From: Granulicella sapmiensis
Lineage (GTDB): Bacteria; Acidobacteriota; Terriglobia; Terriglobales; Acidobacteriaceae
DNA: 64,000 nt
Direction: 5' to 3'
Assembly (NCBI GenBank): GCA_026225395.1
Contig: JAMFSR010000026.1
Span: 310,001-374,000 of the forward strand
Under the pieces are notes generated by a model, which ran no database searches, was not told where the DNA came from, and saw nothing but the letters and a program-made list of their open reading frames with translations. Below, piece by piece: positions 1-7,057 of the stretch. Position numbers and translations under genes: made by a program. How positions within the stretch are numbered: position 1 is the first letter of the stretch; every line of letters starts with the position of its first letter.

Positions 1-210
1 CAAATGGATATGTGCCTGCGGATACCAGTTCCGCACAAACACCGAAAGCAGCCCCGTCCCCGCACCCAGGTCGAGAATCTTGCTCGCCCCCGCCGGAATC
101 AAGTCGGTTGTGCGCCGGTAGAGCGCGTCATAGCAGGGAATCAGCTTCGCCCGATCGGCGTCATAGCTGCTTGCGGTAATGTCGAAAACTTCCTGAGTAA
201 CGGTAGACAT
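1..210 (-). CDS. SAM-dependent methyltransferase, N-terminal part
   Basis: Only the first 70 codons lie in the window; the rest runs off the left edge. The start is an ATG at 210 preceded on the minus strand by an AAGGAA ribosome binding site. The visible part carries the class I methyltransferase motif I, ILDLGAGTGLLS, which binds S-adenosylmethionine. An N-terminal stretch with SYDADR resembles the small-molecule (ubiquinone/menaquinone-like or generic) methyltransferases. The substrate cannot be told from this fragment. The gene is transcribed toward the edge, and the divergent or upstream space before the permease at 321 holds nothing else recognisable. Confidence 0.8.
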   Translation of the reverse strand, partial: MSTVTQEVFDITASSYDADRAKLIPCYDALYRRTTDLIPAGASKILDLGAGTGLLSVFVRNWYPQAHIHL

Positions 211-320
211 AATGAGTTCCTTTCGGGCCTTACCAGAATAAGAGAAATCTATGCTGGCGGCGAGTTCTATAAGTGATATGAATGGTCGTATCGGTTCCGG
301 GCACTTGCGGGGTCGTCAGA

Positions 321-1481
321 TTAGTGACAACAATGATGTGCCGGCGCATCCATCGGCGGCGCATCGTCCATCATCCGCAGCATCGCTGGTCCACCGGTCT
401 TCAAAAACCGAAATAGCATGATCGCGGAAATCCCTAGAAACACAACATTCAGAACCGACGTGTAATTCCACCGCACGGCTTCCTGCATGATGGTCGCACT
501 CCGCTCGCGCGGAATCAACCCCACCGCCCCAAACAGGAACTCCACAGCCAGCGCCGCCAGCGCCATCGCGGCATAAAACGTCGCAAACAGAATCGCCGCA
601 ACCTTCAGTCCGTAATACTTTCGGTAGATATTCAAAATCGGCAGAATGATCAAATCCGCAAACAAAAACGCAATCACACCCCCAAAGCTGATCCCACCAT
701 TCCAAAGTACCGCCGCCAGTGGCACATTCCCCACCGAGCACACAAAGCTAAGCACGGCCACCAGCGGCCCAATCAACGGCCCCCAGAACCGCGCCAGTAC
801 CGGATGCCCCACCAGAAAGAACCCCTGCCAGAAATGCTGCGGCACCCAGGCCGCCAGGCACCCCGAAATCACCAGGCCGCCCAGAATATCCGGCCACAGT
901 GAGTACCAATCCATCCAGTAATAGTGCGTCGTCGCCGTATACCCTTTGCTCGAAGTCACCTTTTGCCAGAACGTGCCGGTATGCAGGCTCATGTCCATCG
1001 CCGCATGGCCTTCCATCCTGCCCGGCAGGTTCAGCATGGCCTGCTTATGTGCAGCAGCAATCAGCTTCGGCTTCAGCGTCATCCGCAGAAACACCACCAC
1101 CAGCAGAATCATGATCGGCCCACCCACAAACTCCGCCGCCATAAACCGCCACCCCATCAGCACTGCGAGCAGCACGCTCAGCTCTACCACCAGGTTGGTC
1201 GAAGCAAACTGAAACGCCATCGCCGCAATAAAGTCCGCACCCTTGCGAAACAGCGTTCGCGCCAGCGCCGTCGCCGCATAGCTGCACGACGAACTAGCCG
1301 CCCCCAGCGCACTCGCGATCACAATCGTCTTCGCAGAAGAATCCGGCATCAACTGCCCGACCTTCTCCTTGGAAACACAGGCTTCAATCCCCGCCGAAAG
1401 CACAAACCCCAGGCAAAGCGCCCAAAGAATCTCCCACCCCATCACCCCGGTCATCTCAACCGCACTCAGCAAAGCATGCAT
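321..1481 (-). CDS. ArsP/YraQ-type (UPF0718) permease with His/Cys tail
   Basis: A 386-residue polytopic inner-membrane protein. Family-typical motifs are visible: SSSCSYAATALAR around residues 63-75 (Cys66), FQFASTNLV near 91-99, and CSVGNVPLAAVLWNGG around 248-263 (Cys248), separated by a polar loop with several His and Met residues (about 145-195). This family contains ArsP, an exporter of trivalent organoarsenicals, and uncharacterised permeases sometimes linked to metals or redox proteins. The protein ends in HHCCH (382-386), a likely metal-binding tail. There is no ars regulator or reductase nearby, so arsenic is only one candidate substrate. The start at 1481 has a weak AGAG upstream. 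Confidence 0.8.
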   Translation of the reverse strand: MHALLSAVEMTGVMGWEILWALCLGFVLSAGIEACVSKEKVGQLMPDSSAKTIVIASALGAASSSCSYAATALARTLFRKGADFIAAMAFQFASTNLVVELSVLLAVLMGWRFMAAEFVGGPIMILLVVVFLRMTLKPKLIAAAHKQAMLNLPGRMEGHAAMDMSLHTGTFWQKVTSSKGYTATTHYYWMDWYSLWPDILGGLVISGCLAAWVPQHFWQGFFLVGHPVLARFWGPLIGPLVAVLSFVCSVGNVPLAAVLWNGGISFGGVIAFLFADLIILPILNIYRKYYGLKVAAILFATFYAAMALAALAVEFLFGAVGLIPRERSATIMQEAVRWNYTSVLNVVFLGISAIMLFRFLKTGGPAMLRMMDDAPPMDAPAHHCCH

Positions 1482-1698
1482 CTCTCTAGCTTACGCGGCT
1501 CCGCACTTCGTCCCGTCCAAAATGTAAAGTTTGCTGGACACCATAAAACGCAAAATTCACCACAAACTCACCGTAAACCTCCACAAAAACGCACTATTAA
1601 AACACGGTAAACGCCGCCAAATGCTCCATGTGGACATTCCAACCCTGTTGCCTCCGCCGAGTTCGACGGCCAATGCTCCAAGCGCGTTATCGTCAAAG
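1482..1698. other. AT-richer intergenic tract between permease start and motB end
   Basis: This 217-bp gap contains no convincing reading frame. Its middle part (about 1520-1615) is clearly richer in A and T than the flanks and, read on the minus strand, holds a loose succession of TTTGTGG/TTTACGG-like decamers. It should contain the promoter of the permease gene, but I could not single out a convincing -35/-10 pair. No terminator hairpin for motB was found here. Confidence 0.4.
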
Positions 1699-2487
1699 TT
1701 ATGGTTGTGACGAAGTAGCCTGCGGTCCTAGAAACACAATATCCACACGCCGGTTACGCGCTCGTCCAGCTTCGGTAGCGTTCGAAGCCACCGGATGAAA
1801 CTCCGCATACCCCGCAACCGAAAGCTGCGAAGGATTGGCGTGACTATGCTCCAGCAGGAAGCGCGCAATCGCTGAGGCGCGGGCGCTCGAAAGCTCCCAG
1901 TTCGAAGCGTAGAGTGAGGTGTGCATCGGCAGATTGTCCGTATGGCCCTCAATGCGTATAGGCGTTGAGGGCAGCGCCGCTGCGATGCTTTCAAGCGCAG
2001 GGATGGCTGCGGGACGAAGATCCGCCGAGCCGGATGCGAAGAAGCCGCCCTCCTGCAGGGAAAGCACGAGACCTTCGGGTGTGGATGTGAGCGTGAGGTC
2101 ACTGAGCTTCATCCCGCCGCCGGCGATCTGTTCCTGAATCAGCTCTTCTACGTGTTCGCGAAGCGCCCCGGCGTTGACGATAGCGTTCGCATCCAGCGCC
2201 CCATCTGCTGTCTCTGAAGCCATCGGGAGCTCGACCGGCGACGGTGTTGTAGGCGCCCCAGCACCTGGCACATCCGAAATGGCGGGCGTGGTGGAGTGAG
2301 GTTCGAAGATAGCCATCTGTGCGAATGCGGAGCTGATCGCAGCCGCGGCTCTCTTCTGCTTGGTCTTGTCCGATTGTCCTGATGCGAAGAGCACGACGAA
2401 GAACGCGAACAGCAGCGTGATGAAGTCAGCGTAGCTCACCAGCCAACGCTCGTGGTTTACATGTTCGGGATGCTTCTTCCTGCTCAT
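1699..2487 (-). CDS. motB: Flagellar stator protein MotB
   Basis: A 262-residue protein. The N-terminus has a short basic cytoplasmic segment, then a single membrane helix containing the motif SYADFITLLFAFF, with Asp21 as the expected proton-binding residue of the stator channel. The C-terminal half is an OmpA-like peptidoglycan-binding domain with RIEGHTDN and the helix ending in RARNRRVDIVF. It pairs with MotA to form the torque-generating ion channel anchored to the cell wall. The chosen start gives an ATGA overlap with the motA stop, so the two are translationally coupled. The longer reading frame upstream lies within motA and is not used. Confidence 0.95.
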   Translation of the reverse strand: MSRKKHPEHVNHERWLVSYADFITLLFAFFVVLFASGQSDKTKQKRAAAAISSAFAQMAIFEPHSTTPAISDVPGAGAPTTPSPVELPMASETADGALDANAIVNAGALREHVEELIQEQIAGGGMKLSDLTLTSTPEGLVLSLQEGGFFASGSADLRPAAIPALESIAAALPSTPIRIEGHTDNLPMHTSLYASNWELSSARASAIARFLLEHSHANPSQLSVAGYAEFHPVASNATEAGRARNRRVDIVFLGPQATSSQP

Positions 2488-3287
2488 GCTGTAGCTCCGG
2501 CCGCTACGGCATCGCCGCGGCGGCCATCGGGGTTGGGGGCTTTGGAGTCGAAAAGGAAGGTCCGGAGCTTGGTTTCCATCATGCGCGGGTTCATGCCTTC
2601 GAGGATGGAGATCACGCCTTCGAGCATCATCTCCTTGAGCATCGTCTCTTCGCGGTGACGGAACTTCAGCTTGCCCGCTGCCGGCAGGCATATGAGGTTG
2701 GCAACGGCCACGCCGTAGATCGTCGCAACGAAGGCAGTGGCAATGCCGCGGCCTACCTCGTCGATGTTATCGAGGTTCTTCATCACCTGGATGAGCCCAA
2801 GCACGGCGCCTATGATACCGACCGTGGGGCTGTAGCCGCCGGCGGCTTCAAACACGGCAGGGATCTTTTCTTCGATTTCGGATTTGTTTTCAAGCTCCAG
2901 CTGCATGATCTTGCGGACCTCCGACGGCTCCGTGCCGTCGACCGCGAGCATGAGCGCTTGCTTGAGGAATGGATCGCGAACTGTCGCCAAGTCGGCATCG
3001 AGTGAGACGATGCCGGACTTGCGGGCTTTTTGCGCGAAGTCTACGAGCTGCTTCAGCGTGGCTTCGCCGTCGTGCTTACCCGGTAGAAACACTTTGACGA
3101 GAGCCTTCGCGGCCGCGAGGAAGATGCTGAGAGGGAACTGCAGCATGACGGCGCCCGCTGTGCCGCCGCAGACGATCATGGCGGCGGTAGGTTGCGTGAT
3201 CTGCGCGATGCTTCCGCCTTCTATCATCATGCCGGCGAGAATGCCGATGGCTGCGAGAGCGATACCGGCGATGCTTGCAATGTCCAT
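2484..3287 (-). CDS. motA: Flagellar motor stator protein MotA
   Basis: A 267-residue membrane protein starting MDIASIAGIALAAIG, with the four-helix pattern of the MotA/TolQ/ExbB proton-channel superfamily. The conserved large cytoplasmic loop lies between helices 2 and 3, and the segment AAGGYSPTVGIIGAVLGLIQVM begins helix 3. MotA couples ion flow to rotor contact. The start at 3287 is supported by an AAGGGA ribosome binding site; the frame is open further upstream but would overlap flbD. It is the middle gene of the flbD-motA-motB operon, 19 bp after flbD and overlapping motB by 4 bp. Confidence 0.95.
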   Translation of the reverse strand: MDIASIAGIALAAIGILAGMMIEGGSIAQITQPTAAMIVCGGTAGAVMLQFPLSIFLAAAKALVKVFLPGKHDGEATLKQLVDFAQKARKSGIVSLDADLATVRDPFLKQALMLAVDGTEPSEVRKIMQLELENKSEIEEKIPAVFEAAGGYSPTVGIIGAVLGLIQVMKNLDNIDEVGRGIATAFVATIYGVAVANLICLPAAGKLKFRHREETMLKEMMLEGVISILEGMNPRMMETKLRTFLFDSKAPNPDGRRGDAVAAGATA

Positions 3288-3306
3288 GGTGTCGAATCCC
3301 TTTTCT

Positions 3307-3579
3307 TTAGTCGCGGTCGAAGAAGAGTGCAGCGTCCGTGTGTGGCGCGTCGAACGCCGAACGCGCTGCGAGAGCGGAAGAGGCATCGGGCCATGCAGAC
3401 TGCATCAGCGCTACACGATATTGGAATGCGAGCGCCGTCACCGCATCGCAGCTTTCGAGCACGATGAGTTTTTCACCAGTGACCAATGTCAGTACGGTGT
3501 CGGGAGAAGCTTCTGCGTAGCGGATGAGATCGCAGTTGACGGCGATTTTGTGTCCGTTGAGGCGTGTGAGTTCGATCAT
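3307..3579 (-). CDS. flbD: Flagellar protein FlbD (SwrD/YlzI family)
   Basis: A 90-residue protein whose first 60 residues match the short FlbD/SwrD family: MIELTRLNGHKIAVN, then SPDTVLTLVTGEKLIV. In Bacillus the homologue SwrD increases motor power through MotA and MotB, and its place directly in front of motA here fits that role. The C-terminal 30 residues (after about 60) are an extension beyond the usual family length and look low in conservation. It is the first gene of the leftward operon, in a divergent arrangement with fliC. A TTATCGGA at 3600-3607 on the plus strand reads as TCCGATAA on the minus strand, a possible sigma-28 -10 element, but without a good -35. Confidence 0.88.
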   Translation of the reverse strand: MIELTRLNGHKIAVNCDLIRYAEASPDTVLTLVTGEKLIVLESCDAVTALAFQYRVALMQSAWPDASSALAARSAFDAPHTDAALFFDRD

Positions 3580-3670
3580 GACGATTGGCTCCAAGACCGT
3601 TATCGGAAGAGCGCAAACATTGCGTGAGTTCCGTTTTGGGACGTCAGTTCCGGGAAACAACTGAGGTTTG

Positions 3671-3698
3671 TAAAGCTTTCGCATGAGAGGGACGATGA
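3671..3698 (+). promoter_or_regulatory. Sigma-28 (FliA)-type promoter of fliC
   Basis: The sequence has TAAAGCTT at 3671-3678 and GACGATGA at 3691-3698, separated by 12 bp. The established flagellar sigma-28 consensus is TAAAGTTT-N11-GCCGATAA, so the match is 7 of 8 and 6 of 8 positions with a spacer one base longer. It lies 54 bp upstream of the flagellin start codon. This is a sequence match only, not a mapped start site. Confidence 0.65.
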
Positions 3699-3751
3699 GG
3701 TGTGGGAACCGGCACGACGCCGCTCAATCTCGATGTACCAGGAGAATTTGC

Positions 3752-4969
3752 ATGTCACTGAGTGTGTTGAACAATATTTCTGCAATGTATGCGGAGAACA
3801 ATCTGAACCAGACGCAGTCCAGCCTGCAGAACACGCTGACGCAGCTGTCTTCTGGATCCCGCATCAACAGCGGCTCCGACGACGCCGCGGGACTTTCGCT
3901 TGCGGATGGACTTTCCGCCAACGAAGCTGCCCTGACGCAGTCCGCACAGAACGCCAGCGATGGCGTAGGCCTGTTGCAGACCGCTGACGGTGCTCTTTCG
4001 CAGGTGAATAACCTGCTCAACCGTGCCGTAACGCTTGCGACGGAAGCGTCCAACGGAACGCTGAACGCGAACCAGGTTGGCTCAGCTAATGCCGAGTATC
4101 AGAACATTCTTTCCGAAATCGGCAACATCGGATCGACAACCAACTTCAACGGCAACTCGGTGTTTTCGGCCACAGCGACCGACCTCGTCGTGTCGGACGG
4201 TACGGCTTCGGGAACGACGACCTTTGCCGATACCGTAGGCGCATTGACCAAGGCGTCGATCGGTGAGTCTGCTCCAACCACCACTCCGGGAACCGCGTCG
4301 GCATTGACTGCAACGACTCCGACGACTTCGTCGAGCGGTACGGCATCCACTACAAGCCTGACTCTCGCAGCCAATACCAACACTGTAGGCGGGACGCTTT
4401 CGCTGGCTGTCGGCGGTGGCTCAGCGCACAGCATCACCGTGGCTGCGGGTACTTCGCTCTCGGCGCTTGCGACGCAGATCAACAGCGACTCCACCTACCA
4501 GGCCGATTCGATTTCGGCCAGTTATAACAGCACGACCGGCGCATTGACCATCAGCGGACCGGCGACTGCTTCGAGCGACTTGTCGACCACTGGTACTTCA
4601 CTTCAGCAGACCACCGCTGGAACGACCGGCACGACGCCGGGCGCGGGTGTGGACTTCACGGCGGCTTCGATCTCAACCCTGACGGCGGCTTCCGCGCAGA
4701 CGGTGCTGACGAGCCTGACGGCGGCGATCGGGGATGTGGCGTATCAGCGCGGCATTATCGGAGCGAACGTGAACCAGCTGACCGCGGCATCTGACGTGGC
4801 CAGCTCGGAGTCGGAGAACCTGACCGCGGCATCCAGCGCGATCATGTCCACCGATTACGGCCAGGCAACCAGCGATATGGCCAAGTACCAGGTGTTGAGT
4901 CAGACAGGCATCAGCGCACTGGCGCAGGCCAACAGCGTGCAGCAGGAAGTGTTGAAGCTGCTGCAATAG
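3752..4969 (+). CDS. fliC: Flagellin
   Basis: A 405-residue filament protein. The N-terminal D0/D1 region (about 1-150) has the typical SVLNNISAMYAENNLNQTQ opening, then SSGSRINSGSDDAAGLSLADGL. The C-terminal region ends with SDMAKYQVLSQTGISALAQAN, also typical. The middle (about 160-330) is a Thr/Ser/Ala-rich variable domain that would face outward. The ATG at 3752 has an AGGAGA site 8-9 bases before it. The gene is preceded by a sigma-28-like promoter and followed by a strong hairpin terminator, so it is probably a single-gene transcript with fliD and fliS downstream on their own promoter. Confidence 0.97.
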   Translation: MSLSVLNNISAMYAENNLNQTQSSLQNTLTQLSSGSRINSGSDDAAGLSLADGLSANEAALTQSAQNASDGVGLLQTADGALSQVNNLLNRAVTLATEASNGTLNANQVGSANAEYQNILSEIGNIGSTTNFNGNSVFSATATDLVVSDGTASGTTTFADTVGALTKASIGESAPTTTPGTASALTATTPTTSSSGTASTTSLTLAANTNTVGGTLSLAVGGGSAHSITVAAGTSLSALATQINSDSTYQADSISASYNSTTGALTISGPATASSDLSTTGTSLQQTTAGTTGTTPGAGVDFTAASISTLTAASAQTVLTSLTAAIGDVAYQRGIIGANVNQLTAASDVASSESENLTAASSAIMSTDYGQATSDMAKYQVLSQTGISALAQANSVQQEVLKLLQ

Positions 4970-4977
4970 TCTTCGGC

Positions 4978-5012
4978 ACGCCGCCGCGGAGGATTGCGGC
5001 GGCGTTATTTTT
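4978..5012 (+). terminator. Intrinsic terminator of fliC
   Basis: A perfect 10-bp stem, ACGCCGCCGC at 4978-4987 pairing with GCGGCGGCGT at 4996-5005, closes an 8-base loop and is followed by a T-rich stretch. It begins 8 bp after the flagellin stop codon. Confidence 0.88.
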
Positions 5013-5041
5013 CGAAAGCTCAGAGGGCTCTTAAGTTTGCG

Positions 5042-5073
5042 AAGGAGTGCATGGCAATCAACATGCACTCCTT
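5042..5073. terminator. Second hairpin between fliC and fliD
   Basis: AAGGAGTGCAT at 5042-5052 pairs perfectly with ATGCACTCCTT at 5063-5073 around a 10-base loop. The stem has A-rich and T-rich ends, so it could act as a back-up terminator in either direction. It lies upstream of the putative fliD promoter, so it is not part of the fliD message if that promoter is right. Confidence 0.6.
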
Positions 5074-5081
5074 TGCATTGC

Positions 5082-5107
5082 CAAAAGTCATTGCTTGGGG
5101 CCGATGG
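5082..5107 (+). promoter_or_regulatory. Possible sigma-28-type promoter of fliD-fliS
   Basis: GCCGATGG at 5100-5107 keeps the GCCGAT core of the flagellar sigma-28 -10 element. CAAA at 5082-5085 lies 14 bp upstream, close to the usual TAAA-N15 spacing. It sits about 34 bp before the fliD start codon. The match is weaker than that of fliC. Confidence 0.5.
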
Positions 5108-5140
5108 CGTTGATGAGAGTTTGCTCATGGAGAAAGCTCG

Positions 5141-6505
5141 ATGGGAACAGTAGGGCTATCGTTTGGTTCGGCGACGAGCGGGACGGGGTTTGATGTGAGC
5201 TCGACGGTGACTTCGATCCTGGCGATCCAGCAGGGGATTGAAACACCGTGGAAGTCGCAGCTGACGTCGCTTGAAGCGCAGAATACGGCGTTTACAACGA
5301 TAGGCACCGATCTGGCTACGCTCGCGACAAGCTTGCAGTCGCTGACCGATGCGGATGGCGTGACCGCTGAGAAGGATGGTGCCAGCTCGGATACGAGCGT
5401 GCTGACGCTGTCGTCGGCGAGTACGGAAGCCGCGGCGGGAACACACAGCATTGAAGTGAGTCAGCTGGCACAGACCTCGTCGGTGTATTCGAGCGCGGTG
5501 ACGAACGCTTCGGACACGTTGAGTGGGAGTATCAGTATCCAGGTGGGTTCGGGGACGGCGCAGACGATTTCGGTCGGAAGTACGAGCAATACTTTGGCGT
5601 CACTGGCGGCGGCGATTAACTCGGCGGGTATTGGTGTCGCGGCGAGCATCATTACGGATACGACAGGATCGCGGCTTTCACTGGTGAGCGCGACAGGTGG
5701 AAGCGCAGGGCAGCTTGCAGTTACAAGCAACTTGGCGGATGCGACGACCTCGACAAGTGTGACCACGCAAGCCGGGCTTTCAGGGCAGGATGCGGAATTG
5801 ACGGTGGATGGTGTGGCGATTACGAGTGCTTCGAACACGGTGAGCACAGCGATCCCTGGGGTGACGTTTCAACTGCTGGGTACTTCGAGCTCGGCGGTGC
5901 AGGTGCAGATAACCAACGACACCGCAGACATCAGCTCGGCGATGAACTCATTTGTGACGGCATACAACGCCGTGGTGAATGATCTGACGACGCAGGAAGG
6001 GAACGATTCGAGTGGGAATGCGGAGCCGCTGTATGGCAATCCCACGGTATCGCTGATGCAGACGCAGTTGAGCCAGGCGCTGCTTGGTGGGGCGGCGAGT
6101 GGGGCGGTCTCGAGTATTACGCAGCTAGGCGTGACGGTGAATGACGATGGCACGCTGACGTACTCGGATAGCGGGATGCAGTCGATGCTGGACAGTAACT
6201 TCAACGATGTTGTGGGCTTTCTGCAGAACACGGGAAGCTTTGGGATGAATCTGACTTCTGTACTTAACGGGTTGAGCTCGACCGATACGACGGGTGCGCT
6301 CTATCTGGCGGAGCAGCAGAACACCAACGAAGAAGCGACGTTGCATACGGATGTGAGCAACGAAGAAGCGTTGCTGGCAACGGAAAAAACTTCGTTGACG
6401 ACCGAGTTGAATACGGCGAATGAAGTATTGCAGTCGATCCCTAGCCAGTTGAGTGAAGTGAATGAGATGTACAGCGCGGTGACGGGCTACAACACGAATA
6501 CCTAG
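5141..6505 (+). CDS. fliD: Flagellar cap protein FliD (hook-associated protein 2)
   Basis: A 454-residue secreted protein that caps the growing filament and helps flagellin fold into place. The N-terminus has the typical FliD_N pattern (SGTGFDVSSTVTSILAIQQ, then a run of heptads around 35-70). The C-terminal FliD_C domain contains SSITQLGVTVNDDGTLTYS and ends in a coiled coil of Glu/Leu/Thr-rich repeats. The interior is rich in Thr and Ser, like its neighbour flagellin. The ATG at 5141 is preceded by GGAGAAA. fliS follows after 13 bp, consistent with a fliD-fliS operon. Confidence 0.95.
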   Translation: MGTVGLSFGSATSGTGFDVSSTVTSILAIQQGIETPWKSQLTSLEAQNTAFTTIGTDLATLATSLQSLTDADGVTAEKDGASSDTSVLTLSSASTEAAAGTHSIEVSQLAQTSSVYSSAVTNASDTLSGSISIQVGSGTAQTISVGSTSNTLASLAAAINSAGIGVAASIITDTTGSRLSLVSATGGSAGQLAVTSNLADATTSTSVTTQAGLSGQDAELTVDGVAITSASNTVSTAIPGVTFQLLGTSSSAVQVQITNDTADISSAMNSFVTAYNAVVNDLTTQEGNDSSGNAEPLYGNPTVSLMQTQLSQALLGGAASGAVSSITQLGVTVNDDGTLTYSDSGMQSMLDSNFNDVVGFLQNTGSFGMNLTSVLNGLSSTDTTGALYLAEQQNTNEEATLHTDVSNEEALLATEKTSLTTELNTANEVLQSIPSQLSEVNEMYSAVTGYNTNT

Positions 6506-6518
6506 ACGAGGAGAGCAG

Positions 6519-7004
6519 ATGAGCGAGACAAGCTACCAGGAGCAGGCGTTGGCTGGAGCCACAGGTGTGGAGTTGGTAATTGCGCTGTACGACGGGATGA
6601 TTCGCCATCTGCATCGTGCGATGCAGTGCTGCGAGGAAGACGATGTGCGCGGGCGGCGGATTGCGGTGAAGAAGGCTGTCGATATTGTGATGTACCTGCA
6701 GGCGCGTCTGCGTCCGGATGTTGGCGGTAAGCCTGCTGTTGCGCTCGGCGAGTTCTATGCGGCGATGTTCACGATGATGTTGGAAGCTTCACATATTGCA
6801 TCGGAGGAACAGTTCCGGGAGGTGATCCTCTGCATTCGCAACGTGCGCGATGCGTGGACGGTCGTAGGGCGCGATCCGGAAGCCGGCAAGGTGTTGCCGC
6901 GGGAGTTGCGGACGCGCGAAGAGAAGTATGTTCCGGTGGATGCTGCGGCGATGCCTGTGGGTGGGATGGAAGAGATAAGGTCTTCGCCGAGTTGGAGCGC
7001 GTAA
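6519..7004 (+). CDS. fliS: Flagellar export chaperone FliS
   Basis: A 161-residue, mostly helical protein. The opening YQEQALAGATGVELVIALYDGMIRHLHRA matches the FliS helix 1 and 2 region, which in this family binds the C-terminal disordered part of flagellin and prevents premature polymerisation in the cytoplasm. The last 35 residues form an extension of uncertain function. A GAGGAGAG ribosome binding site lies upstream. It follows fliD by 13 bp and is the last gene of the flagellar block; a heptad-repeat hairpin begins four bases after its stop codon. Confidence 0.93.
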   Translation: MSETSYQEQALAGATGVELVIALYDGMIRHLHRAMQCCEEDDVRGRRIAVKKAVDIVMYLQARLRPDVGGKPAVALGEFYAAMFTMMLEASHIASEEQFREVILCIRNVRDAWTVVGRDPEAGKVLPRELRTREEKYVPVDAAAMPVGGMEEIRSSPSWSA

Positions 7005-7007
7005 GAG

Positions 7008-7056
7008 CAGGTTTCAGGTTCGAGGTTTTAGGTTTCAGCTAAAACCTACAACCTGC
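7008..7056. repeat. Heptad-period repeat and hairpin after fliS
   Basis: Seven consecutive 7-bp units run in phase. The first four follow NAGGTTY, and the last two (from 7043) are their inverted forms AACCTRC, so the tract folds: AGCAGGTT near 7007-7014 pairs with AACCTGCT near 7050-7057, and GGTTTTAG with CTAAAACC inside. It separates the convergent ends of fliS and the ABC transporter gene (stop codon at 7058) and could terminate both. A 16-bp part (7024-7039) recurs inverted at 32141-32156. Confidence 0.8.
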
Positions 7057-7057
7057 T

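Noticed and set aside
924-1610. 228-codon rightward frame opposite the ArsP-like permease gene
   Set aside because: Arg/His/Pro-rich composition typical of the antisense frame of a GC-rich gene; the permease on the other strand has clear membrane helices and family motifs.
7008-7056. Possible CRISPR array in the repeat tracts
   Set aside because: Units are 7 bp with no unique spacers and no cas genes in the window.
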